From assembly GCA_029882915.1 (NCBI GenBank), contig JAOUJZ010000012.1:1-49587 (forward strand): a stretch of DNA of 49,587 bases, in the 5' to 3' direction. The notes beneath the pieces were generated by a model. The model saw only the letters and a program-made list of their open reading frames with translations. It had not been told where the DNA came from and made no database searches. Made by a program: the position numbers and the translations under genes. The stretch comes from Gammaproteobacteria bacterium. Lineage in GTDB: Bacteria > Pseudomonadota > Gammaproteobacteria > Nitrosococcales > Methylophagaceae. Positions 37,160-46,396 of this stretch are shown piece by piece (the stretch's first letter is position 1; each line of letters starts with the position of its first letter).

Positions 37160-38116
37160 TTATATATCCAGTGTTTCAATCACAACCCGCTGTCTAAACT
37201 CAGCCAATTCATGCCCAGAGAATAATTCGGTACCAGGATGCATAACGGTGCCGGCACCACAGGCGATGCCATAGCGTAATGCGTGTTCGGCATTGTTGCC
37301 CAGACTAAACCCAGCAATTAAACCGGCCACCATTGAATCACCTGCACCGACGGTAGTATTGACCGGCACATCCAGTGCTTGTGCATAATAACTGTTGTCT
37401 GGACTGACTAAGACTGCGCCCTGATCGCCGAGCGAGACACAGACATGAGTGACACCTTGTTGCTGAATATGTCGGGCTTCTGTTGCCACATTAATGATGG
37501 TTGGTAGTTCCTGATTAATAATCGTTTCCAATTCATAACGGTTAGGTTTAATCAGAAACGGTTTGGCATTGATGGTATGTTTGAGGGTGTCGCCGTGGGT
37601 ATCCACCACGGGTTTACCACCCATGTCATTAATACGTTCCACAAGCTCGCCATATAAGGTATTAGGAACGTTGGGCTGGCATGAACCAGTGATAATGCCG
37701 AAACCTTTTCCTGTTTGACTGACAAAGTCTTCGATGATCCGATTCAGTTGTTGTTGTGGTATTTCAGTGCCGGAATCGGTGACCTGGAATTGTTTTTCAG
37801 TTTCCAGCTCAATGATAGTGCTGTTGATGCGAGTTTCACCGCTCACTTTTTCGTAATAAACATTATCAAGCTGTTGCGTCAACATGCGTTGCAATATCTG
37901 GCCGACATCTCCGGCAACAATACAGAAGGTATGAGCATCAACCTGCATTCGTTTTAATGCACGGCCGATATTGATTCCGTTACCACCCGGATCATGACGC
38001 GCCGCATCTGAGCGGGATTTTTGTTCGGGGATTAATCTAGGCACATGATAAGTGACATCCAGTGCTGGATTAAGGCATAAGGTTGTAATCGTGCTGGCTT
38101 GGGGTGTTGTCGACAT
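37160..38116 (-). CDS. PfkB-family phosphosugar kinase (6-phosphofructokinase II / 1-phosphofructokinase type)
   Basis: A 318-residue ribokinase-fold kinase. I start it at ATG 38116, which has AAGGAG six to ten bases upstream; the longer start at 38137 is less likely. LNPALDVTYHVP and DPGGNGINIGRALKRM are the substrate-binding part. NTTVGAGDSMVAGLIAGFSLG (near 243-263) is the PfkB signature with the catalytic Asp. GSCQPNVPN and NRYELE are also typical. These motifs are shared by Pfk-2, FruK and LacC, so the sugar phosphate (fructose-6-P, fructose-1-P or tagatose-6-P) is undecided. No PTS or fru gene is nearby. Confidence 0.85.
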   Translation of the reverse strand: MSTTPQASTITTLCLNPALDVTYHVPRLIPEQKSRSDAARHDPGGNGINIGRALKRMQVDAHTFCIVAGDVGQILQRMLTQQLDNVYYEKVSGETRINSTIIELETEKQFQVTDSGTEIPQQQLNRIIEDFVSQTGKGFGIITGSCQPNVPNTLYGELVERINDMGGKPVVDTHGDTLKHTINAKPFLIKPNRYELETIINQELPTIINVATEARHIQQQGVTHVCVSLGDQGAVLVSPDNSYYAQALDVPVNTTVGAGDSMVAGLIAGFSLGNNAEHALRYGIACGAGTVMHPGTELFSGHELAEFRQRVVIETLDI

Positions 38117-38256
38117 ATCCTTCTCCTTTAACAGCAATATACCGCAATAATCAGATGGAATGCATCCACCGATTGATAGAAATTGATTGAAGATTTAACC
38201 AATGATTAGCAAAATAGTCGTTCTTTTAGCTGTCACACATAAAAAGCCCACTTATC

Positions 38257-40332
38257 TTGGTTGAAGCAATTTTTAAACACATCGAAGCATCGATGCCTGA
38301 TTTCAGAACGCGTCCTCAGCAACTGGCTATGAGCCTGTTTATTGCTGATGCTATGAAACGAGGCGAGCATCAACGGATGGCGGTGGTTGAAGCGCCAACC
38401 GGTGTTGGTAAAACATTGGCGTATCTAGCTGGTGCAATTGATGTGGCGCTTGAACAAAAGAAAATGCTGGTAATAAGTACAGCCACGGTCAATTTGCAGC
38501 AACAACTGCTTCAAAAAGATGTGCCACAGTTTTCCAGTGCAACGGGTAAAGCGTTGAAAGTGGTTCAGGCCAAAGGTCGTAGACGCTATTTGTGCCCCAG
38601 CAAATTAACGACGGTGGTGACCACTGAAAACCAGCAAGACTTGTCGTTTGATGTAGACAGCAAATATAAACAGGCAAAACAGCAGGTGATGGCTGAAACA
38701 CTTTTTCAGCAATGGGACGAACAGCAGTGGGACGGCGATAGAGACAGCCGACATGATGCTATTGCCCCTGAACTCTGGCACAAAATTTCGACTGATTCTG
38801 AAGGCTGCGCTGGTAAAAGCTGCTCAAAATATCAACGTTGTCCTTATTATCTGGTTCGACGTGAAATGGCGACGGCAAATGTAGTGATTGCCAATCATGA
38901 CTTAGTGTTGAGTGATGCTGATTTGGGTGGGGGACTGGTATTACCGAATCCTGAAGAAGTGTTGTTTGTGTTTGATGAAGCACATAACTTGCCGCAAAAA
39001 GCGCTCGATCATGCAGCAAAAGCACTGAACTTCGCTCAACTGTACCAAACGACTGAAACAGCTGACAGCGTGTTAAAGAAAATACCCAAAGCGCTCGCTT
39101 TTCGACAGCATGATTTCGGGTATATGTTGATGGAGTTACGGCGTGATCTGCCAGCGGTGATTACCTTATTGCAACAAATGGAAACATTGTTGCAAAGCGA
39201 TGATCTGGTTAAAGACATCATCGCTGGCAAAATCAGTGAACCGAGAATTTACTGGCAAAGCCCATTAGTCAAAGCGTTAATTACACCTTGTCAGGGCCTG
39301 TTACAAAGGGCGAATGTGATTTATAAACACTATGCCGTATTTGGCAAGTGGATTAAGGATGCACTGGAAACCCAACAAATTCCCAACAAAGTGGCAGAGG
39401 TGTTATTGCCTCAGGTTGGCACAGTGCAGAATATCTTTGGTTATGTGATTGATTTTATGGCGTTGTTTCTGGATGAAGACAAACCCGACAGGCCGCCTAA
39501 TGTGCGTTGGTTATCACTGGAGAAGTTTGCCAAAACCAACACTCTAGTTATCAATGCCGGCCCGATGACTGCTGCCTTTTTTCTGGAAAAAAGCCTGTGG
39601 AATCGCGCCTATGGTGTGGTGCTGACTTCAGCTACTTTGCGTGGCTTGGGGTTGTTTCAACGTTTTAGAAGTGACTGTGGTCTCAAACGTTTTGATGAAA
39701 GTCACTTTTTAGCGGTTGCATCGCCGTTTAACTATCAGCAACAGGCGACATTATCCCTGCCAGCGATGGCGGCTTTGCCTAATGAAAATGTGGTGCATTG
39801 GCAGCAGGAAATCGTGAGCAAACTGATCGAGTTGGTGGATGTGAAAGAGGCTACACTGGTGTTGTTTACCTCTAAAACAGTGATGGACAAAGTCTATCAG
39901 CAATTACCCGATAATCTTGTTTCACAGGTGTTATTACAGGGAGGTAAACTGTCGCCAAAAAATATGGTGGTTGAACATATTAAACGGATTGAAGCAGGGC
40001 AGGGCAGCATTATCTTTGGGATGGATCGTTTTGCTGAAGGGGTCGATCTTCCGGGTAATTTATGCACTCATGTGGTGATCACCAAGCTACCTTTTCCGGT
40101 GTTTACCCGCCCGATTGAACAAGCCAAACAAGAATGGATTTTACGAACGGGTGGACAACCTTTTGTTGCTTTGTCATTACCGGCTGTAAGCATACGATTG
40201 ATTCAGGCTTGTGGGAGATTGTTGCGAAAAGAAACCGATTCAGGACGGATCACTATTTTAGATCGACGTTTGTTAACCAAAGGTTACGGCAAACACTTGC
40301 TAGAGCATTTACCGGATTATCGAATTATATAG
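38257..40332 (+). CDS. dinG: ATP-dependent DNA helicase DinG/YoaA family
   Basis: A 691-residue XPD-like Fe-S helicase. Walker A is EAPTGVGKTLAYLAGAI (about 46-62), the DEAH box is FVFDEAHNLP (near 235). Fe-S cluster Cys candidates are in RRYLCPSKL and CAGKSCSKYQRCPYYL, four in all, as in DinG. C-terminal helicase motifs include FGMDRFAEGVDLPG and IQACGRLLRKETDSG. Length agrees with E. coli DinG (716). The start is TTG 38257 without a clear Shine-Dalgarno; the next ATG is 13 codons in and would cut into the conserved start. A LexA box was not recognised upstream. An imperfect hairpin follows the stop. Confidence 0.9.
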   Translation: MVEAIFKHIEASMPDFRTRPQQLAMSLFIADAMKRGEHQRMAVVEAPTGVGKTLAYLAGAIDVALEQKKMLVISTATVNLQQQLLQKDVPQFSSATGKALKVVQAKGRRRYLCPSKLTTVVTTENQQDLSFDVDSKYKQAKQQVMAETLFQQWDEQQWDGDRDSRHDAIAPELWHKISTDSEGCAGKSCSKYQRCPYYLVRREMATANVVIANHDLVLSDADLGGGLVLPNPEEVLFVFDEAHNLPQKALDHAAKALNFAQLYQTTETADSVLKKIPKALAFRQHDFGYMLMELRRDLPAVITLLQQMETLLQSDDLVKDIIAGKISEPRIYWQSPLVKALITPCQGLLQRANVIYKHYAVFGKWIKDALETQQIPNKVAEVLLPQVGTVQNIFGYVIDFMALFLDEDKPDRPPNVRWLSLEKFAKTNTLVINAGPMTAAFFLEKSLWNRAYGVVLTSATLRGLGLFQRFRSDCGLKRFDESHFLAVASPFNYQQQATLSLPAMAALPNENVVHWQQEIVSKLIELVDVKEATLVLFTSKTVMDKVYQQLPDNLVSQVLLQGGKLSPKNMVVEHIKRIEAGQGSIIFGMDRFAEGVDLPGNLCTHVVITKLPFPVFTRPIEQAKQEWILRTGGQPFVALSLPAVSIRLIQACGRLLRKETDSGRITILDRRLLTKGYGKHLLEHLPDYRII

Positions 40333-40341
40333 CTCAAAAAA

Positions 40342-40365
40342 AGCCCTATCATTGCTGATAAGGCT
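40342..40365. terminator. Imperfect hairpin between convergent dinG and ppiC
   Basis: AGCCCTATCA (40342-40351) pairs with TGATAAGGCT (40356-40365), with one mismatch, around a TTGC loop. A-rich sequence precedes it (seven A) and CTTTATTGTTTGTTT follows, so it probably terminates on both strands. Confidence 0.6.
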
Positions 40366-40394
40366 CTTTATTGTTTGTTTCAACAGCGACAGAA

Positions 40395-40676
40395 TTATTC
40401 TGAACGGCTGGTGACTTCTAACAAGTGATAACCGAATTGAGTTTGAACTGGACCTTGTACCGTATTAACCGGTGCAGAAAAAACGACTTTATCGAATTCA
40501 GGTACCATCATGCCAGGACCAAATTCACCTAAATCACCACCTTGAGCACCTGATGGGCAAGAAGAGTTTTCTCTTGCTACATCAGCGAAATCAGCGCCTT
40601 CTTCGATTTCTTTTTTAAGCTCAAGACAGATTTCTTCACTGTCTACTAGAATGTGTCGTGCGGTTGCTAATGCCAT
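40395..40676 (-). CDS. ppiC: Parvulin-type peptidyl-prolyl isomerase PpiC
   Basis: A 93-residue free-standing parvulin without signal peptide. The fold is spanned by ARHILVDSEEICLELKKEI, then SSCPSGAQGGDLGEFGPGMM and FDKVVFSAPVNTVQGPVQTQ, ending FGYHLLEVT. It matches E. coli PpiC (93 residues) in length and nearly all motifs, including the catalytic His/Cys/His neighbourhood. It is a single gene, convergent with dinG; 110 bases separate it from the interrupted kinase gene upstream. Confidence 0.95.
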   Translation of the reverse strand: MALATARHILVDSEEICLELKKEIEEGADFADVARENSSCPSGAQGGDLGEFGPGMMVPEFDKVVFSAPVNTVQGPVQTQFGYHLLEVTSRSE

Positions 40677-40786
40677 GTTTATACCTGAATAGTGATTAAA
40701 AATTGCACATTATACCACCAAGCCAAAATTGACGTTTTCCGAAGAATTTAGTGTTGAAATTGGGCGAGGTTAGTGCCTGTTCTGAG

Positions 40787-42301
40787 TTACCCTATCCACT
40801 TGTTAAGTACTGAATATAATTTTTCAGGCTTATATGGTTTAGTAATAAAGTCATTCATTCCCGCATTAAAACATTTCTCTCGATCGTCAAGTGATGCATT
40901 TGCAGTCAACGCTATAATTGGAATATCAGTATGACCCAGAGCTCGGATGTTTTTAGTCGCACTTAAACCATCCATTTCTGGCATCTGTATATCCATTAAT
41001 ATACCAGCATAATCATTATCTTCTTTCGTCATGGCCAATACTGCTTCAACACCGTTATTGGCAACTTTAGCGATCATGCCCTCTATTTCTAGCATATCCA
41101 GCGCGACTTGTTGATTAAATTCATTATCTTCAACTAGCAAAATTCTTTTTCCAGTTAAGCAATAGTCAGTGTCATTGTTCGTTATCTGTATGTCTTTTGT
41201 TGTGGCTTTACATTTATCCAGTGACACCGTAAACCAGAATGTACTCCCTTTACCATAGTCACTGGAGACACCGATGTCTCCTCCCATCATGGTGATTAAT
41301 TTTTTGCATATGGATAAACCCAAACCTGTGCCACCATATTTTCGGGTTATTGAATTATCGGCTTGCTGGAATGACTGGAACAATAGTTTTATCTGTTCTT
41401 GTGTCATCCCTATGCCTGAATCCTCAACTTCTATTTTTATGGTGCATGCCACTTCATTTTCATACTCTAATCTGCACCTGACAGCCACTTTGCCATCGCT
41501 GTCAGTAAATTTGATTGCATTACTGATTAGGTTGATGAGTATTTGTTCCAACCGTATTTCATCACCTATCAGCTTATAATCACCGATCCCATCGAAATCA
41601 AATGTCAGCGTAATGTCCTTTGAAGACACTTTCTCAGTAAACATACTGGCCAAATGTGCTTCCATCTCTTTTAGGTAAAACACGGATTGTTCTAGTTCGA
41701 GTTTTCCCGCCCCTATTTTAGAAATATCTAGAACATCGTTAATGATGGATAGTAAATGTCCTGCCGAACTGTTCATGTTTGAAATATAATTTTTTTGTCT
41801 AGGCGTTAAATCTGTTTGAAGTGCGAAATACGCCATGCCAATAATGCTGTTCTACGGGGTGCGCACTTCATGGCTCATGCTAGAAAGAAAGTCACTCTTG
41901 GCCTGATTGGATTTTATAGCTATTTTTTCTGAGTCCTGGGCTAGTTTAGTTTGTTCGACAAGCTCAGCATTCTTTTTCTTGACTAAAACAATCACAATGC
42001 CAGCGCTAACAATTGAAAATATAGCCAGTATCCTATTGATCAGAACCTTCCATATGTCTCCTCCAGATGGAGAAGCGACAAAACCAATAATGGTCAAAAC
42101 AACACCTAAAGATGCAACAATGTAGGTTGTATTTTTAGACTTGAGATTCAGTGTGAGTAAAACAGGAATAACATAGAGTACACCCGCAGCAACACCTAAG
42201 GATATAGACAGGTCAAATGCGAAGCTAAAAACCAGCGTCAGTGATACAGCAACATAAGTTATGTTGGAACGCTTGAAAAATTTCAGTGTGTTATTAATCA
42301 T
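40787..42301 (-). pseudogene. Hybrid membrane histidine kinase interrupted by an in-frame amber codon
   Basis: The two halves lie in one frame. Residues 1-149 (42301-41855) hold about five hydrophobic helices and the start of the HisKA domain, SDFLSSMSHEVRTP, with His144. A TAG at 41854-41852 then replaces the Leu expected in HEVRTP-L-NSIIGMAY. The frame continues for 354 codons with the rest of HisKA, the ATPase domain (NLISNAIKF, DSGIGM, GTGLGLSICKKL) and a receiver domain (LMDIQMPEMDG, KPYKPEKLY). Apart from that one codon the gene looks intact (503 sense codons). If TAG is real, the kinase is split right at the phospho-acceptor helix. It could be a sequencing error, a recent null mutation or readthrough. 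No response regulator is adjacent. Confidence 0.85.
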
Positions 42302-42552
42302 TCTTCCAATCCAGGTCGAAACAAAAACACGAACACCATCTTCTATTCGGGAATGATGCTATAGATAACATATTGGACTGATCATTATTAAATGTCCAAA
42401 ATCAACATCTGGTATATTTTGTCTTCTTCAAAACAACTAAAATATCATTGATGATTTCGGTTACAAAACATTTATCTAACTAAGCTTTTTTTCATATTTT
42501 TACATGAAGCTTAAATTCATTATTAACAGTAGTTCCTGAAAACACATAAAAG

Positions 42553-43764
42553 TTAGTCCCAGTGTAGGGATAGAGTACTATCAGCATTCAGTTCGACACG
42601 GGTGCCAAACTGTTGTCCTTCCCTATTTAACATCGTTGCTAACCAGTCAGTATCTGCTGTAGAGGCTGTATTAATTTTGAAATGTTTTATCTGGGTCGGT
42701 GTCATGTGCAAGCGAAGCAGGTTGCCTGTTGTGGGATCCACACCGGCGAAGTACATCAAGGCTAAGTCAGCTCTGAAATTGTCTTTGCCACTGATGCCTT
42801 CATAATCGTTTAGAAAGTCACCACAGCCGTATATGATGAGTTTATTTTTATATACTTCCATGCCCTTAACATGGTGTGATGAGTGACCATGAATGACATC
42901 TACATCGGCATCATCGATGAGTTTATGGGCAAACGAAGTATGAGCAAGATCAATTTCATAACCCCAGTTACCGCCCCAGTGAAGTGACATGACGACTATG
43001 TCACCCGGATGTTTAATGGCTTTTATTTTTGTTTTGATCGTGGCTACGGTATTGTCGGAATAATCTGCAAGCTTGTTGACGCCCGGTGAGGTATCAGTGG
43101 CTGCCCAACTCTGTGAAACACCGCTCGTTACATCACCATAAGAAAAGACAATAACCCGACCTTTCCCCTTAATATCCATAACTACTGGAGTTTCTGCCTG
43201 TTGGCGTGTTTCACCAGCTCCGGCATGTTTTATGTGTGCTTTATCTAATGTTTCAATAGTTTCTGTCAGTCCCGAATAGCCCCAATCAATAACATGGTTG
43301 TTGGCCAGTGACACAGCGTCTATTTTAGCGGCACTGAGACAATCGATATTGTCTGGACTCATCCTGTAGTTGATGCCTTTCCATTTCCAGTAGTCATCAC
43401 TTTTGGTAATGCTGGTCTCAAGATTAATCATTCTTACATCGGGTGATTTTTGATTAAGCATCGCAAGTGCATCACCCCAGATATAGTTGCAATCAACAGG
43501 GTAGGGAATGGGCCCATTTCTACGTTCAGCCAGTTTCACATACTCGATAGCGTTTCTTATATAGGGTTCATATAACACGGGTTTGCTGGGATGCAGTAAG
43601 ATTTGGTCGATGCCTCTTCCCAACATCACGTCACCTGACATGAATAGAGTGATTTCACCTGCATTGTCAGGTTCGTTCACAGTCAATTTCTTACTCAAAA
43701 CTGTCGCCAAAAATAAACCAAATACAATCCCAATAAAACGGTAAGAAAACAGTTTGTTGTTCAT
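42553..43764 (-). CDS. CapA-family metallophosphatase-like protein
   Basis: A 403-residue protein with an N-terminal hydrophobic signal/anchor (about 7-24). The fold is that of the CapA/PgsA (poly-gamma-glutamate synthesis) metallophosphatase-like family: TLFMSGDVMLGRGID (near 39-53, metal Asp), VRMINLETSITKSD, AVSLANNHVIDWG (Asn-His) and DIVVMSLHWGGNWGY with VDVIHGHSSHHVKGME (metal His). These motifs are all present. The family is tied to capsule polyglutamate in Bacillus, but most proteobacterial members have unknown roles. No capB or capC is nearby. ATG 43764 has AAGGA upstream. It is separate from its neighbours by 250 and about 70 bases. Confidence 0.88.
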   Translation of the reverse strand: MNNKLFSYRFIGIVFGLFLATVLSKKLTVNEPDNAGEITLFMSGDVMLGRGIDQILLHPSKPVLYEPYIRNAIEYVKLAERRNGPIPYPVDCNYIWGDALAMLNQKSPDVRMINLETSITKSDDYWKWKGINYRMSPDNIDCLSAAKIDAVSLANNHVIDWGYSGLTETIETLDKAHIKHAGAGETRQQAETPVVMDIKGKGRVIVFSYGDVTSGVSQSWAATDTSPGVNKLADYSDNTVATIKTKIKAIKHPGDIVVMSLHWGGNWGYEIDLAHTSFAHKLIDDADVDVIHGHSSHHVKGMEVYKNKLIIYGCGDFLNDYEGISGKDNFRADLALMYFAGVDPTTGNLLRLHMTPTQIKHFKINTASTADTDWLATMLNREGQQFGTRVELNADSTLSLHWD

Positions 43765-43834
43765 AGGAATAATCCTTTTTCAGACCAGTAACAGGAATGA
43801 AATAGTTTCAATGATCCAAGTCAAATCACTTTCC

Positions 43835-44283
43835 TAAACGGTTTTTGCTTGTTCTTGATATTGCTCTTTTGAAATCAATTTTGCCAGATCCATCATTTGC
43901 TCAGCGAGGAGATCAAGCACATCATCCACCGAAAGAAATTCCAACCAGAGCACCATTATCATTGACTACAGGTGCACGTCTCACCCCTTTGTTACGCATT
44001 GTTTTAATTGCGGTCATTAAATCTACAGACTCATTGACTGTCATTAAGTCAAAACTCATAACATCATTGATAGTGACAGCGTTGAGATCAACATTTTTAG
44101 CTAACACTTCTATGACAATATCGCGATCAGTCAACACACCTGTGGAACAACAGAGTCATTGATTTTTTCAACCACTACGACTGCTCCAACATGTTCCGAT
44201 CGCATCAATCTGATTGCTTCATGAATGGATTCTGTCTTATTAACGATAACAACATCACGATTACAATATTCACCAACAGACAT
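43835..44283 (-). pseudogene. CBS-domain protein gene with two frameshifts
   Basis: The ribosome binding site (AAAGGAGT) and ATG 44283 are intact, and the frame reads MSVGEYCNRDVVIVNKTESI to ...NDSVVPQVC* near 44136. The next block, LTDRDIVIEVLAKNVDLNAV through GALVGI, is in a second frame (44137-43930). After that, the sequence SVDDVLDLLAEQMMDLAKLI to KTV* (stop at 43835) is in the first frame again. A missing G near 44146 (PQ-G-VLTDRD) and an extra T near 43931 (VGI-L-SVDD) explain both. With both repaired, a two-CBS protein of about 149 residues results. Real decay or sequence error cannot be separated here. Confidence 0.82.
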
Positions 44284-44348
44284 ATTAATACTCCTTTATT
44301 TACGTAGTAGTTTTCTTAACAATGTGATGAATTTTACTAATCCTCAAA

Positions 44349-44900
44349 TTACTTGCCTTCAATATGAACACTGCTGGCCTGAGGACCTTCATTACCGGCC
44401 TCTTCGGAGAAATGGGCTTTATTACCGACTTCAAGATCATCAAAATTAAAGTTAATTAAACTATTACGATGAAAATAAATTTCCCGCCCATCTATGGTCT
44501 CTATAAGGCCATAATCCATCTCTGGATAAAGGGCTTTAATACGGCCATGTGGAGCAATCTCATGCACTTTTACATCGCCGCGACGTTTACTGACCCGATC
44601 CTGAATCTGCCGCCGAACTGCATCGAAAGCATCCCTAATAGCGACGTAAGCATCTTCATGAGAGTGATCTTGGTCAGACTGCTTGTTTGCAACTATTTCA
44701 TGACCAGGAAGAGTAACGTCAATTTTTATACTAAACAGGTTTCCCTGATGATGGTGCTTATGTGGCTCTTCGACAACGACTCTGCAACTCATAATCTGTT
44801 GTGAAAACTGTTCAAGCTTTTCGGCTTTTTCTCTTATTTTCGCTTCAAGAGCATCGGAATGATCCATATCTTTAAATGTGATTTGTAATGGTATTTGCAT
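44349..44900 (-). CDS. Hibernation-factor (HPF/RaiA) domain fused to a cold-shock domain
   Basis: A 183-residue fusion. Residues about 1-105 have the sigma-54 modulation/S30EA fold: MQIPLQITFKDMDHSDALEA, KIREKAEKLEQFSQQIMSCR, and HEDAYVAIRDAFDAVRRQIQ. Residues about 115-180 form a cold-shock-like domain (GRIKALYPEMDYGLIETIDG, then REIYFHRNSLINFNFDD and KAHFSEEAGNEGPQASSVHI), with the RNP1 Phe pattern reduced. The ribosome binding site GAGGAGAAA is strong. HPF-like N-termini bind the 30S subunit in resting cells; the cold-shock part could add rRNA or mRNA contacts. It is a stand-alone gene, not in the rpoN cluster where HPF usually sits. Confidence 0.88.
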   Translation of the reverse strand: MQIPLQITFKDMDHSDALEAKIREKAEKLEQFSQQIMSCRVVVEEPHKHHHQGNLFSIKIDVTLPGHEIVANKQSDQDHSHEDAYVAIRDAFDAVRRQIQDRVSKRRGDVKVHEIAPHGRIKALYPEMDYGLIETIDGREIYFHRNSLINFNFDDLEVGNKAHFSEEAGNEGPQASSVHIEGK

Positions 44901-45158
44901 ATTTTCTCCTCATTAACTTCTAAATTTACAGTTTTGATGATGAAAAATATCTAGATCCTCCACTTTTGATTCTATGCCTGAATCTTGCTAACTACAAAAA
45001 AAAATACAGAATCATTTAAGACGAGAGCGTGCACAAAAAGAACAGGCGCGTAGAGGTATCGGTGTTTAGTTGCTAATTCACCATAACTTAAGAAATAGAT
45101 AGGCTGTGAGGGTTATATATCCTTAAAAAGGATGGATAACAGAGTGTGAATAAGATGG

Positions 45159-45380
45159 TTACTCGGTAATGGTCAGGATATGATTGTCAAACACTATGGT
45201 ATCGCCAGTGACAATTTTTTTGCGTTTCCTAGTTTCAATTTCACCATTCACTAAGACCAGACCATCAGAAATGAACTGTTTAGCTTCAGCACCACTAGAT
45301 GCGAGCCCTTCAAATTTTAAAATTTTATATAATTCAGTCGGGGGGTGATCAAGGACGACTGTGGTGGTATGTTCTGTCAT
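45159..45380 (-). CDS. S4-domain RNA-binding protein (YbcJ-like)
   Basis: A 73-residue protein with a single S4 domain: LYKILKFEGLASSGAEAKQF then ISDGLVLVNGEIETRKRKKI. The small basic domain fits YbcJ of E. coli (70 residues), whose target is unknown. Nothing indicates catalytic function. It is monocistronic, on the minus strand, and divergent from yajD. Confidence 0.9.
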   Translation of the reverse strand: MTEHTTTVVLDHPPTELYKILKFEGLASSGAEAKQFISDGLVLVNGEIETRKRKKIVTGDTIVFDNHILTITE

Positions 45381-45547
45381 CAGGCAGGCCTATGGTGAAG
45401 TATAGTGATAGTTTACAGAAGTTGTATTCATTTGAGATATTTATTCATGTCGGCGGGATATAGATATCTGATAAATTATGGCGAACAGACAACAGAATAG
45501 TTATTCATCATCAAGATATATGTAGTATTAAGTGAAGGGTATAAACA

Positions 45548-45916
45548 ATGAGTACAGAAAAAAACAAACGCCTAGACGATATCGTCGCACAAGCTAAAAA
45601 GTATCAAGCTGAGCGTGAACAAACATATCGCGAACGTTCCTTAAAAATGTACCCATGGGTCTGCGGACGTTGTTCACGAGAGTTTACTCATCAAAATTTG
45701 CAGGAATTAACAGTTCATCACCGTGACCATAATCACGATAATAACCCTGCTGATGGCAGTAATTGGGAGTTATTGTGTATTTATTGCCATGATAATGAGC
45801 ATTCCCGTTATATAGAACAGGTGCGTTATGGTAGCTCAGATGATGGTTCAACAAATACAGTGACTACCCATAATCCCTTTGCTGATCTTGCTGACATGTT
45901 GAAGAAAAAAGATTAA
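45548..45916 (+). CDS. yajD: HNH nuclease YajD
   Basis: A 122-residue HNH protein. The sequence MYPWVCGRCSREFTHQNLQE then LTVHHRDHNHDNNPADGSNW, ELLCIYCHDNEHSRY closely matches E. coli YajD. The two CxxC pairs hold zinc and the HH...N...H residues form the beta-beta-alpha metal site. A short charged helix precedes the domain. Its natural DNA or RNA target is not known. ATG 45548 is preceded by GAAGGGT. Confidence 0.93.
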   Translation: MSTEKNKRLDDIVAQAKKYQAEREQTYRERSLKMYPWVCGRCSREFTHQNLQELTVHHRDHNHDNNPADGSNWELLCIYCHDNEHSRYIEQVRYGSSDDGSTNTVTTHNPFADLADMLKKKD

Positions 45917-46038
45917 TTATCAAGGGCTAACTGAATTTTATTTAAGGAAGTTTTAAGAAAAGTGTGAATCACTTCACGGCGATGACTTTTAGGGGTATAT
46001 ATATATTGTAATTATCTACATAGATTCGGGGTGTGGAA

Positions 46039-46347
46039 ATGAAAAGCTTAGTGAATGTAATTCAATTGATAGTGGTCGCAGCTATTATATTTCCAATATT
46101 TTATATCTGGGATACTGACAATGTAGATAGGTTCTGTAACTCAATTGGTAATGGAATGGCTAAACAGGAACTAATTCAACAGGCCGAAGAGAGTGGTGTC
46201 AAGTTGCTTGGGCCAATAGTGGTGGATGATGAGGTGACTGGCGGAAAATGGCAAGCTTCAGTTGTTACCTATTGGCCATTTACAGATCACATGTGTGTGA
46301 TCAAAGGTATTGCCAATACTGTTTCAACAGCCCGAATTATTGATTAA
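46039..46347 (+). CDS. Small membrane-anchored protein of unknown function
   Basis: The open frame codes for 102 residues from ATG 46039 (104 from GTG 46033). One N-terminal helix (NVIQLIVVAAIIFPIFYIW, about residues 4-22) looks like an uncleaved signal anchor, followed by a soluble part with two Cys (NRFCNS-type and HMCVIKG) that could form a disulfide in the periplasm. No family was recognised. A weak purine stretch (GGGGTGTGGA) precedes the ATG. A hairpin follows the stop directly. Codon use looks like the neighbours, so I consider it a real gene. Confidence 0.6.
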   Translation: MKSLVNVIQLIVVAAIIFPIFYIWDTDNVDRFCNSIGNGMAKQELIQQAEESGVKLLGPIVVDDEVTGGKWQASVVTYWPFTDHMCVIKGIANTVSTARIID

Positions 46348-46380
46348 AATGCCCCAGACACTGCTGCTGTCCGGGGCATG
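46346..46380 (-). terminator. Intrinsic terminator of the oad operon
   Basis: On the minus strand ATGCCCC-GGACA-type arm (46379-46368) pairs with 46360-46349 around a 7-base loop (46361-46367), with one mismatch. It is followed by TTTTAAT. It lies 17 bases after the oadB stop; on the plus strand no T-run follows, so it serves oadB rather than the small gene at 46039. Confidence 0.75.
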
Positions 46381-46396
46381 TACGTTTCGTGGTTTA

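Noticed and set aside
41852-41854. Pyrrolysine coding at the TAG
   Set aside because: No pyl genes are in the window, other genes here end in TAG (for example purB), and a kinase H-box has Leu at this place.
44992-45069. Short plus-strand frame ending HLRRERAQKEQARRGIGV
   Set aside because: It looks coding-like and could be the tail of a lost gene, but it is only ~25 codons with no start, so it cannot be supported.
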